This document shows positions 36,125 through 46,697 of a stretch of DNA of 64,000 nt, piece after piece (position 1 is the first letter of the stretch; the number at the start of each line of letters is the position of its first letter). The position numbers and the translations under genes are program-made. The notes under the pieces were generated by a model. It made no database searches and was not told the origin of the DNA. It saw nothing but the letters and a program-made list of their open reading frames with translations. This DNA is from Oryza sativa Japonica Group (lineage: Eukaryota; Streptophyta; Magnoliopsida; Poales; Poaceae): NCBI RefSeq assembly GCF_034140825.1, contig NC_089045.1, positions 21,912,001 to 21,976,000 of the forward strand, read 5' to 3'.

Positions 36125-37678
36125 TGTTGTTAGTTTTGGTAATTAATAACAAGCACTAATTGTGGACTAACCGTTGTCTTTGAGCTATATACATTTAAGT
36201 TAGGTTCACATCATGTGTGCGCATGGATGATTATCGATGGATTAAAATTGACGGCGCAAAGCAAAAGGAAGAGAAGACGGTAAACTAGTGTTTTCATTTT
36301 AAATTGATCGAGGCGTTGGGCGATCAAAATTGTGCTAGTTTATTTATAGGTTTGCCGTACTATTAAGAGGGGTAATGATCTAGCAAAGATATGATTTTAA
36401 TTGCCACATTAGGTCATTATGCATTTAGACTTGTGCTCACATTTCACAACACACACAACCACTTTGTATTCATTGTCTCGGCCTGACCAGGGGCAGTGGC
36501 GGTCTGACGGGCGTGCCCTGGCCGGCCCCAAGTCGGCGGTCTGACCGGTGCATAAGGCCGGTCTGACCGGCGGGACCGGCGGCACTTGTGCGGTCAGACC
36601 GGCCCCCTGGAGGCCGGGATGGTGTTGCTCGGGGTGGCCAATACAGAGCCGACGGAGCCGTATTCGGTCAGACCGAGCTGATGGCGGTCTGACTGAGCCG
36701 AGGCTGGTCTGACCGGCCAATCAACTGTGGTCTGACCAGCCAAGCCAATGGGGCTCTCTGACAGGGCTACAATGGCTAGTTTTCTAGCCGTTGCAGAGTA
36801 GCACGGTCTGACCGGCCACATACCTCCGGTCAGACCGGCAACACACAGAGTTGGGGGATTTCGCCCCCAACGGCTAGTTTTGGTTGGTGAGAGTATAAAT
36901 ACTCCCCCTCCAGCAGCAACGGGCCTCTCTTGGTACCCAATTCATTGCATACACCCCTTGCATCTCTCACACACCCACTTGAGCTTTGTGTTCATCCATC
37001 TAGTGTGTTTGAGGGTTGATTAGCCAAGAGTCAAGTGCATTGCTTCATTGTAGAGCTAGTGTGGCACTTGATTGATCATGTTACTCTTGGAGGTTGCCGC
37101 CTCCTAGACGGCTTGTGGAGAAGTTGCCCTGTGACCTCTCCGAGAAGATTGTGGAGGAGGCCCGGTGCCGGTTTGTGAGTTGTTTGGAGTTCACCACCTT
37201 CGGAGTGAAGGAAGAACTACCTCGAGTGATCGAGGCTTGGGTAGTCCTGTCCGTGGGCTGGCTCCCGCCTTGCCCACCCCTTTACGAAGGGGGCGTGCGG
37301 TGGCTTCGTGGTTAAGTGGTGGAGTTGGGCTCGCCTCAACGGGGAGTAGGAAACCGGCGAGTTTCCGAACCTCGGTGAAAAATCTCTTGTCTCCTTGTCT
37401 CATTTGATTGTCGCATTTACATTTGTGTAATTTACATTCCTAGAGACATACTTGAGATCATATCACCCTAGGATTGCAAAACTTTGACATAGGAGTGTGA
37501 TTTACTTTCCTAGAGAATTAATTGAGTCACTATCACCCTAGGTTTGCAAAACATAACTTAGTTGCTTAGTTAGACTTAACCCTCACCAAGCCTAGCAACT
37601 TAGTTTAGTTTTGATTAGGTGTCTTTTAGTTTTTAAATCGCCTATTCACCCCCCTCTAGTCGACATCTCGATCCTACA
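36125..37678. mobile_element. solo LTR of an LTR retrotransposon
   Basis: A single LTR of about 1,550 bp, beginning TGTTGTTAGTTTTGGTAATT and ending near GACATCTCGATCCTACA. No internal region or second LTR is present, so it is the usual product of LTR-LTR recombination. The style of both ends suggests a Ty1/copia-like family of grasses; this is from memory. Bases 36476-36840 are packed with GGTCTGACC/GGTCAGACC motifs. No clear target-site duplication is visible, which suggests an older insertion. Confidence 0.6.
36476..36840. repeat. GGTCTGACCGG repeat cluster inside the LTR
   Basis: More than ten copies of GGTCTGACC or its complement GGTCAGACC, irregularly spaced, in a GC-rich patch within the otherwise AT-rich LTR. 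Such clusters are typical of certain rice LTRs. Confidence 0.65.
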
Positions 37679-38084
37679 ATCCTACAATCCCCAACCACAT
37701 ACTTCACTCCCCGATCCAAATCAACCCACCAAATGTGACCAAATAGGCAACTTACCCAGACATTGTGACATTTGAAGTACCGATGCCTAGGGTTTTCGAT
37801 GCTCCACAAGATCCACCACGCAGCCTTGCTGCCACACTTGCACATCACGGTCGGCTGGTAATCAAATGGCCCAACCCTATACAACATGGGAGAAGCAGAT
37901 GGCCAATGGGAACTCGCCAATGACGAGTAGCTCCTCGAACTAGCCATCGCTGACACACCGCTCCCCATGTTGCCGCCACGTCGCCATCCCCGCAACCTGC
38001 ACCTTTGTTGTCGCCAATGTGTCGAGGGCTAGTGTTTTTATGGTGTGGTTGGGGATTCAGCTTGCGAAGAACACAAACATATTT

Positions 38085-38212
38085 AACTATTTACCACTCT
38101 TACAAGTGACAATTAAAGATTTGCCACTAGACCCCACATGTCATAGACACATGAGGGCCCACATGTCATACATTGTGAATGACACATCTTAAAAGTGGTA
38201 AATGGTTAAATG
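38085..38212. mobile_element. short repeat of the TTTGCCACTCTTA family
   Basis: Same layout as 26837-26969: TTTACCACTCTTACAAGTG on the left, CTTAAAAGTGGTAAATGGTT on the right, and GAGGGCCCACATGTCATA inside. Confidence 0.5.
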
Positions 38213-38436
38213 CACCCCTACTCAACCCCTCAATCGACGTGTTGGCTCAGCTAGTCAATGGGGTCAAAGATGCCAGGTCGGATGAAGCTACCTCCCAACC
38301 CACCTGAGAAGTTGATATGCATTGGTTTTTGGAGTTGGCGGGTTTTACAGTTAAGCGATGTGATTCAACCAGTAGCATAAATTGAGGGATGCACAATAGA
38401 CTTGTTCCTTGTAACTATATCAGGTATGGATAGTTA

Positions 38437-38792
38437 GATTTTTTTTTTAATTTTTTGAACTTTTTTAGCTTTTAATTTTAAAACTAAACCCTTTCAAAAT
38501 TTATTTCCAAAATCTGAACCTTTTGGCCACGCTAGTCCGCTTGGCGTGACAAAGCAACAATGGCACGCCACCTGCAGCGGGCGTGAAAGTTTTGTCCTGC
38601 GACGCCAGCGAGAGCGGTGTGGCCAAATAACGCTGCCACGTCAGTGGGAGCGGTGTGACAGTATTGTTTTGCCACGCTAGTTTGGCTGGCGTGGCCGTGT
38701 GGCCAAAAGGTTCAGATCTTTAATATAAATTTTGGATGGATTTATTTTTAAAATTAAAAAAATTAAAAAGGTTAAAAAATAAAAAAAAATCA
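38437..38792. mobile_element. fold-back (long-TIR) element in the HIRIP3-like promoter
   Basis: About 356 bp. Each end is an AT-rich inverted arm of roughly 110 bp (left arm ends in CTGAACCTTTTGGCCACGC; right arm begins GGCCAAAAGGTTCAGAT). The GC-rich middle has GCCACGC/GCGTGGC repeats. GATAGTTA stands on both sides as an 8-bp target duplication, possibly 9 with one mismatch, which fits a Mutator-like or hAT element. It lies 230 bp upstream of the start codon of the next gene. Confidence 0.65.
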
Positions 38793-39022
38793 GATAGTTA
38801 TGGATCCGGCTCCAGCCAAACCCAACCCAACTCGGCCCGGCCCGGCCCGGCCGATCTCTTTACCTATTACTCCGTACGCAGCATTCTCCCTCGTGTCATT
38901 TTCGTCCACGCCGAGACGAGACGAGACAGTCGGGCGACGGGACAGCAGCTGCAGCCTGCACTGCAGCACAGCCGTCAGCCGCCTCCCCAACCTCCCGCCG
39001 CCGCCGCCGCCGCCGCATCCGC

Positions 39023-42000
39023 ATGGAGCCCGACGCCGCAGCGGCCGCGGCCGCCGGCGAGAGGGAGGCGGAGATCGAGAAGGCCTTCCGCGCCCGCCTC
39101 CCCGACTTCAGGAAGCAGGCCGAGTGAGCGCGCCCGCCCTCTCTCTCCCTTTCCCTCTTCCACCCCCCCTCTCTCTCAGGCTGTGGTCGGCTCTCCCGCG
39201 CGGGATGGTTTGGTCTACGCGGGCGCGGCTTCTAGGGTTCGTTCCTGTGTCTTTGGCTGCCTGCCTCGCGTCGCGCCCGGGAGGTTGTTGGCGGTGGCCC
39301 TAGGGTTTTTCGGCGGCGGCAGCTGGTGCACGCTTGCGGGGGGTTTGGTGTCCGCTTTTTGGGTTTCGAACCGGGGAGGGGTTTATGGCCTGGTTGGTTG
39401 TTTCCAATCTTCGATTTTAGTTCGGGATTCTTCTGCTGCTGCGGGTGGTCGGCAGGGTTGTGAAGGAGAAGCAAGGGGGAGTGATGCCGATTCCTAGGGT
39501 TTAGTGGGGGGGAGGGAAACCAACAATTTCGTATTAGCAGGTGTGTGCACCAAATATTTCTGTTCTACCTCCAAATTCGTCAGGTTCTAGCTAGGATTTG
39601 ACAAGGTGGTACTTCTGATTTCAGAAATGTTGTGATTTCAGAAATGTTGCTGGGCGACGGTTGGTTATTTAGTTGCGCAGGGTTCTGAAGAACCACGTGT
39701 AGTTGCAGCCTTGTATTCAGCATTTCAGCTATTTAAGGATAATAATGGCTGTGCATCAGATTTCTTGTGTCTCTCTAGGTATTTAAACCTGTAAGGAAGA
39801 AATGAAAAGGGTTTGGCGATATGTGAGTGATAAATGTATATAGCTGCTGCATATAAAGCATCCTAGGGTTGCATTCTCCCTAATTTTCACGCAGGCAGGA
39901 GAGGTCGATGCTTTCTTCTAATTACTAGAAATTCGAACCTTTTCTGCTCTCTAGATCTCTTATATTGGTCAACTATGAGGAATGACACCACATATATTTT
40001 TCTTTCTTTTCAGCTCCTTAACCCTCGAAGGTGTAAGGAGAGCACTGGAGAAGGACATGGGCTTGGAGAAACATTCACTTGACGCCCATAAAAAGTTCAT
40101 AAAGCAATGTGTAGACAAGGTACGGGTGGACATTAATGTATATGGGGTTTGGTGCAGTGCAATAATTAGGAAAAGAAGAACATTTGTGCAACTAATGTTT
40201 TTGCTGTATGAACCTGGGAGCTGTACAATTTTGGAATTTCCTAGTGCAATAGTTAGGAAAAGAAGAACACATTTGTGCAACTAATGTTTTCTCTCTATGA
40301 ACCAGGGAGCTGTATAATTTCCTAGTTTAAACTCTTGACTCTTCACTTCCAACAAAAATAGAAACCACTGATAATATCTTGTGTTCAAGGCCAATTTTTG
40401 ACTTTTCAATCGTCTGTGGAAACTAAGTAAACATAAGTACATAACATATTTTGTCAATAATGCGGAATAAATGTTTGCTATTTAAACACACCGCTGCAGA
40501 AACAATTACTCCTGCTTGAGTGCATTAATTTGTGCAAGTGATTTTGTGATGCACTGTTTCAGTTTTCATATACTCCCTCCGTCCCACAATATAGCTACCT
40601 TTAGGTTCAAATTTTGTCCCAAATATAACTACCTACAATATGTAGAAAGTAACTTTTACCACACTACTTCCCATGCTACCCCTAGTAGGCCATATCATCC
40701 CATCAACCCTCGAGATCCACACCCACCCGTACTATTCTTGATTCCCGTCACCTCACCATCTATTAATGAGGGACTTTTAGACCTTTCACTCCAATCCAGA
40801 ATTCCTCAAAACACTCCTATGTAGCTATATTTTGGGACGGAGGGAGTACATTAGCTTGGGGAGCTAACATGTCAGCATGCATTACGATTGGGCGTTTGAG
40901 CTGTGCGAAAAGAATCAGTTGAACAATCATAAACATGTTATTGCAGAAGCAAAAAAATGAGTATGTTAACCATTGGCTCTGAGTATCTGACTAGTACCGG
41001 TTTCTGTTGTTACAGCAGTACATACCAAGACAAGACAGTTGGCATTTTAAAGATTATATTGTAATTAGGATCCTGCATGCAAATCTCAAATTTGGTAGTT
41101 TATCATGGTTGGTTACGCATCTTCAGGATTCCTTGTTTAGAGATGGACAGATGGCTTCTTAGTGGTCAACTCAAGCCATCCTCCATCTATATAAGGATGA
41201 TATGGTATTATGATGTATTTTATGTTGGAGCAATGGAGTAACAAAAGAAGATAATCCGAATATCAGTTTTGTTGTGTTCTCTTCTCTTGGCCTGCTATTG
41301 TGTAGATCTAGTCCCTCCTAACCAAGTCCCGCATTCACAGAGCAGCATTCTACCTCAAATCATCACTGTCCAATGTCTCTTTAACGGGTGTTGGCTCATG
41401 TTGTGAACTAGTTCAACATCAGTTGCCAATTCTGATACAATAAAAGAATGACTAGAGTACAAAACAAGTATTTACCTAACCAGTATTTCTGAAGATGAAA
41501 TATATTAAGCTCACATGTGTTGATATAATCTTTTCCTTTGAGGAATATATATTAAAATCACCATTCACAAGCAGGAGCCACAAGGATCTCTTTGGAACTT
41601 AGACACTGTAGAGACTAGAGAGAATAATTGAGTCTGTCCTTATATTTGTTACAATTGTGTTATGGAAACCAAATGTCTTGATATTTCAAGTGTCAAGCTG
41701 TTTTTCTTGAACCTCTCTTCACCCAGTTTATGCAAATTGGTAATGAGATCCTTTAATTCAGATGAATAATTACCTTTATTTAAACTTCTGAAGGTCATAA
41801 AACTTGTTCAGTTGTCATTTATACTTTATATTCCCAGTTGGAACCTGTTAGCTTGTATTTGGGAACTTTCAAACTTTATTGAACTCTGATTTCAGTACAG
41901 TAATACTCATTTTTTCCTTTTTCTTTTTGGCTAAGCACATCAACAGGTTTTTTCTGGTTCTGATGATGACAATACGAATAATAATGCACCAGAGAAGGAT

Positions 42001-45000
42001 GAAGCTAAAGATGACCGTTCTTCTAAAGAAGAATCAGAAGATGCCCAACCAACATCTGACTCGAACAAAATTTCCTCCAATGCTGATGAGCCGGTGGCAA
42101 AATCCAGTGAGACAGATAGAGATCAGGAGGGAGACAAAGATCATAGTTCTGGCAGTGACATTAGTGAAGCTACGATAAAAAATGCTATTGTCAAAAGGGC
42201 CTCATATTTTAGAGAGAACTCAGAGTATGTGTCCTCAACTTGCCATTCTTAAATTGTACTTATCATTGAAACTTAATAGTTAACATGCACTCCAAATTAT
42301 CATGTGTCAGATTGATCAGCGAATCATTGTACTTGACAACTTGTAGAGTTGTAGTCTCAAAAGCCTCTTGCTCTGGAATGTAATGAAACCTTGTTTTTTT
42401 AAAAAGAAATATTTAACCCCACTACATCACAGAGCAGATATCTGAAAAGATACTATCATGTTATTGTAATTTTTTGACACTAGAAAACAAAACTGGAGGT
42501 TGGGGCAGTAAAATGAGTCAACCAAAATATAGTCAACCTTTTGTGACCTGATTGAGTAATAATAGAGAAACCATTTAGTTGTTCCACATCTTGCGGTGAA
42601 ACATATGAATAAGGGACGAAAGTAGAGATAATTGCTCCCATTGTGTGATGCAAGCGGTGAGCAGGGAGATTTCGTTGCGTGCTAGTTCACTTATACAATT
42701 CTGAGTGACAAATTTGTGGGGGGCCATGCCGAGGGAGGGGGGGGGGGGATATGGGTCTTAGCTGGTAAAAGAAAAGGCCATTGAGTCATTCTTAATGTAG
42801 ACCGTCTAAAAATGAACAGGAGCCCAGTTGTGTGCACTGATCTGAATATACATTTGGAACATAATGATTGAAACTGTTGAGTTTTACAAAGAAAATTGCC
42901 TATATGTTCTTAAAACATATCATTCTTGTTGTTAAGAGTGGTGTGCGGCCAATATTATATAGGACATGATCATATGTGATGCAGTTCTTTAGAGTTATGA
43001 ACCAATTGGCGATAAACGGAAATATAGGAATTTGCTTATATTGTATGTGTTCGTCTTGAGATGAATTCTTAGGTGCTAATGACTTATAAACGACACATAT
43101 TAAAGAGTCTATTCTAGAATATCTGAGTTTCTAGCTTTATTATTTGGACATTTGGCAAGAAATTTTGTAAGAATACTTAAATCGTACCATCGTATTTTCC
43201 CCCTAAGGATGTGGTTACTTCCTAAGTATGTCCAATCATGTTACTTCAGCATTTTACTTTATTCTGGTTTAAATTTTGGATTCTGCGCCATACGGATGCT
43301 TGCTGCCACCAAAAGCATGTTCGATGTCCACTTTACCTGCTCATATTGCATTTGGCTAGTCAGCTTCAGCATGTATTCACAATATGAAAGCAATGCAGAA
43401 CTATTACTTTACAAGGAGTTCGCCGGACTTTAGAAGAAGATCTCAAGCTTCAGAAGAAAGCTTTGGATGCTTACAAGTCTTTTATTTCGACGGAATTAGA
43501 CAATGTAAGTTTAAAGTTTGGATTGAGGGTGCAGCGGTGCACACATGTATTAGTTCAGATGCATGTTGATGATTGGACTAAGAAGTCGAACTCATTGTGT
43601 TTCATTAATTTTCTGTGTGACAGATTCTTCAAGAACCTGCAAATGGGACAAAGAAAACTAGTAAAACTGAATCTCATAAGGATTCTGGCCAGAAGACAAG
43701 CAAAAACTCTAAGAGAGCTCGTCAAGACTCTGATACTTCTGAAATAAATGATAGCCATTGTGAGAGGGGAGACAGTGATGAGGATGCAAGGCCAAAAAAG
43801 AAAAAGGCTGAAAAGGGCAAAGCTGTAAAAAGGCAGAAAAAAACTACAGTGGAGAAACAACTGTCAAATTCAAAGGCTAAAAAGGTTGCCAAAAAAGATT
43901 TAGATAAAAGTAAAGAGCGGAGTGGATCAGAAGAAGATAATTCAAATTCATCAGCTGAAGAAGATAATAAGGTATTTTGTGTGAGTTCTTGACTGCATGA
44001 TTAGTGTAAATATAATTTTGGCTAACTTGTTTATATCTCAATATGCAGAAAAAACGACAAGTAGCTCCAGCTTACGGGAAACGGGTGGAACGGCTGAAGT
44101 CAATAATCAAATCTTGTGGAATGAGGTACTTCTGCATGCTTGAATGCAGTTTTATGGATTTTCGGAATGATAAATTTACCGACTTATGTTTATTTTTAAC
44201 TAGTATCGCACCTACTGTGTATCGGAAGGCAAAGATGGCTCCTGAGAGCAAGCGTGAAGCCTGTTTGATAAAGGAGTTGGAGGATATACTTGAAAAAGAA
44301 GGATTGTCAACAAACCCCTCTGAAAAAGGTTCATTTGTTGTTAAATTGTTTACAATAACTTGTGCGGGAAAAGTTCATTTGTTGTTAAATTGTTTACAAT
44401 AACTTGTGCGGGAAAACTTGTGTTGAATTGTTTTCTATTTTTTCTATACTTCTATGGGTAGGATTAGGATGTTTGGTATCACAGTCATCATTCAATTTTC
44501 TCCCAAACTATGAACACTACATAAGGTGTATGTGCCCAATAATAAGTTATTACTGTTAAATGCAATCTTATGACCTCACCTATTTCTCTCTTTTTTTTAG
44601 TTGGTTCATTTATGAGTGGCATATAAAGCTGCGTATATATGGCGTAAAGCATACCTATATAATTACTTGACACATGTTATGCTTTCTTTGTACAGAAATT
44701 AAAGCAGTCAAGAAAAGAAAGGAAAGAGCAAAGGAACTCGAGGGCATAGATATGAGCAACATTATCACAAGTTCTCGTCGGAGAAGTACATCGAATTTCA
44801 TACCCCTGCCAACGCCTAAAATAGTAGCTGATAGTGATGAAGATGACGAAGAAGACGCAGAAGATGACAATGATGAGGAGGTGAATGTGGAGGGTGGAGA
44901 TGAAGGTGACAATGATGTTGGAAAAGCTGGCGATGGATCTGCTGATGGTAAGATTCAATAATACATGGTATTTCAATTTCACTGTCACCAGCTAGTCATT

Positions 45001-45148
45001 TATAATCTCATTAGTTATTGCATCCAGGGGAATATCCAGTGGCATTTACAGCATGTTCAGTGTTATTTCGCATTCCAAGCGATTCCATATCTCTTTTTCT
45101 CAATAAAATCCATATGCTTCTGCAGATGCTGAGCACGACAGTGATTGA
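39023..45148 (+). CDS. HIRIP3-like histone chaperone with two DEK-C repeats and CHZ motif
   Basis: Nine exons: 39023-39123, 40014-40119, 41947-42224, 43399-43504, 43624-43971, 44049-44125, 44204-44328, 44696-44947, 45126-45148. They join in frame to 471 residues. Exons 1-2 encode a first DEK-C-like unit ([20 protein letters not shown]) and exons 3-4 a second ([20 protein letters not shown]). An acidic/Ser-rich stretch lies between them and a Lys-rich NLS-like region follows. The C-terminal CHZ motif reads [18 protein letters not shown] and is preceded by the conserved [21 protein letters not shown] very acidic tail ends in DAEHDSD. CHZ proteins (yeast Chz1, animal HIRIP3) bind H2A/H2B or H2A.Z-H2B in the nucleus. 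Arabidopsis homologues have the same layout (At4g08310 group, recalled). Confidence 0.88.
40157..40325. repeat. tandem duplication in HIRIP3-like intron 2
   Basis: Copies at 40157-40242 and 40244-40325 share GTGCAATA, TTAGGAAAAGAAGAACA, TTTGTGCAACTAATGTTTT and GGGAGCTGTA with small differences. Confidence 0.75.
40573..40846. mobile_element. Stowaway-like MITE in HIRIP3-like intron 2
   Basis: The left end CTCCCTCCGTCCCACAATAT pairs with the right end (ATATTTTGGGACGGAGGGAG). TA stands outside both ends. About 274 bp. Confidence 0.8.
44329..44416. repeat. perfect 44-bp tandem duplication at an exon-intron border
   Basis: Two adjacent identical copies (44329-44372, 44373-44416), each beginning GTTCATTTGTTG. 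The first copy starts exactly at the donor of HIRIP3-like exon 7, so the intron's first bases are repeated 44 bp later. The second copy has no G before its GT, so the original donor should still be preferred. Confidence 0.85.
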
Positions 45149-46697
45149 TTCTTGCGGTTTCTAAGGTGGAAGCAGGCAATTCTGACCATGCAAGTTCATC
45201 TCATGTTGATTTGGCCTAGACGCCTAGTTGGCTGTCCGTGCGTGGATGGAGGCAGTTGTTCAGAAGTTTAACTTATGAGTTTATTCTGTTTATTCGAAAC
45301 ATATTCTTTAGCTCTAGCGTTGGTGAAACATTAGCGCAGATGATTCTTGTAGCTCCCATCTCATTATTATGTATAATATATATCAGGTTTGTTATCTGAA
45401 TTTTCGATCGTGTATTCCTGTAGACTCTAGTTTGAAAGCGGCGTGACATTCCTGTATCGGACAGTTATTTTATTAGTTCATCACTTATAGTGTTATTTTA
45501 GAGGAGGAATTCAGCTTTTTTTTTTACTATTTCAAAATCTATTTGGTATTTTTTTATAATTAGCAAGGTTCACTTAATATTAACTATTCGCTCCTGGTAG
45601 CAAAGTTTCATATTGTGATCTGATAGGCTTACTTGGAAAATCAAACAAAGTTCTCAAACCGTTTGATTTAATTAAATGTAGGTTATAGGATATCGAAATT
45701 TAATTACACAGTGCTACATCAGTGTAGTAAGAATTTGTAAGAACTGTGTAAAAAGTGAGCATAGTCAACTAAGGTTTCTTGACTATAAAAGCAAGTTTAA
45801 TAGTATACTTAGCTACTAGCTCCAAATTATCTATATTAAATTTAATAGCTAATTTATATAATAGTTACTTATAAACATGTACTACACTATTAATTCATGG
45901 TCCCATCTGTCATGCACACATTGTGTTTTGGAGTCTGTGCTGCAGTTGGCTACAAATATGTTGCATGTCGCTCTTCTCTACTTTTTTATCTTCTCGATAT
46001 GTTTATAGTTGGCTTGTACCTGCTCTAAGGGTACTTGTGGTGGAATCAGTCTATTCGGGTTTAAGTTCTACACTCAATGTGAGTGTTCGTATTTACCATA
46101 ATTATTCTTTTAGTGATAGGCGACATAACTATCGATAGTGAGATATTCATGGTGATTTTGTCAACTTCAAGATACATTGGCCTAGTCTCTAGAAGGTGTT
46201 TATGAGGGTATGAGTGCCTGTGTACTGTAACGTGGTTCTTAAAAAAGAGAAGCTGGGTAAGACAAATTTTCGTATGTACGGATTATTTCTCCTTGCATAA
46301 AAAGAATTAAATTGCCAAGTTGGGCCCCAAAGCACACGGAATCGCCTTGTTCTCCAGGCCTAACGGGCCGGATCGATCCCGCCAACCCGGGCCCCGCCTT
46401 TTGTGCTGACGAACGAAAGGAACACAGTCGCCGCACACATGACACGCACGAACGCCTCTCGTGTCGGGTCGGATCCGGATCGTGAGACGTCGCCGCCGCC
46501 CGCGCGTGCTCTCCTCTCCTCTCCTCTCGACTCTCGTGGTGGCGCAGCAAGAAGAAAAAAACAAAAGAAGAAACCGAAGCGTCCCAAAAGAAAGAAAAAA
46601 AAATCGAGCCAAAAAAAAAAAGAAAAGGAGAAAAAAAGGTCGACTGCGATAGCGTGGAGGAGCGGAGGCGGAGGCGAACGCGAGGAGGAAGACGAAG
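45149..46697. other. 3' region and NC2-alpha promoter
   Basis: Likely 3' UTR of the HIRIP3-like gene to about 45450, AT-rich sequence, a MITE (45790-46026), and from about 46300 the GC-rich promoter of the next gene. Its leader (46540-46640) is a long purine-rich, mostly A, tract. Confidence 0.6.
45790..46026. mobile_element. MITE with AGCAAGTTTAATA ends
   Basis: The left end AGCAAGTTTAATAGTATACT pairs imperfectly with the right end (TATAGTTGGCTTGTACCTGCTCT). It is the same family as the outer element at 18329-19368. Confidence 0.55.

Larger units (their letters stand above)
35924..37947 (-). pseudogene. GRF zinc-finger protein gene, broken, with LTR in its intron
   Basis: Exon 1 (37756-37947) encodes 64 residues: a Ser-rich start (MASSRSYSSLASSHWPSASP) and most of a GRF zinc finger (VMCKCGSKAAWWILWSIENP, RYFKCHN). 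The intron has a good donor. Exon 2 (35924-36115) joins in frame and completes the finger (CNFFSWFDGPTTT). A coiled-coil tail follows (SMSKKNEDLVLAVQEERLNA, ending in ARQ). GRF fingers bind single-stranded DNA or RNA; this small GRF/coiled-coil type is very common in grass genomes and may itself have spread with transposons. An in-frame TGA stands after TTTYM in exon 2, where relatives have an Arg codon. A 1.55-kb LTR fills the intron to within 7 bp of the acceptor. Probably not a working gene. Confidence 0.65.
37948..39022. other. intergenic region and HIRIP3-like promoter
   Basis: Holds a copy of the TTTGCCACTCTTA-type repeat (38085-38212) and a fold-back element (38437-38792). The GC-rich leader of the plus-strand gene runs from about 38800, with a CGCCGC triplet run just before the start codon. 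Confidence 0.6.
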
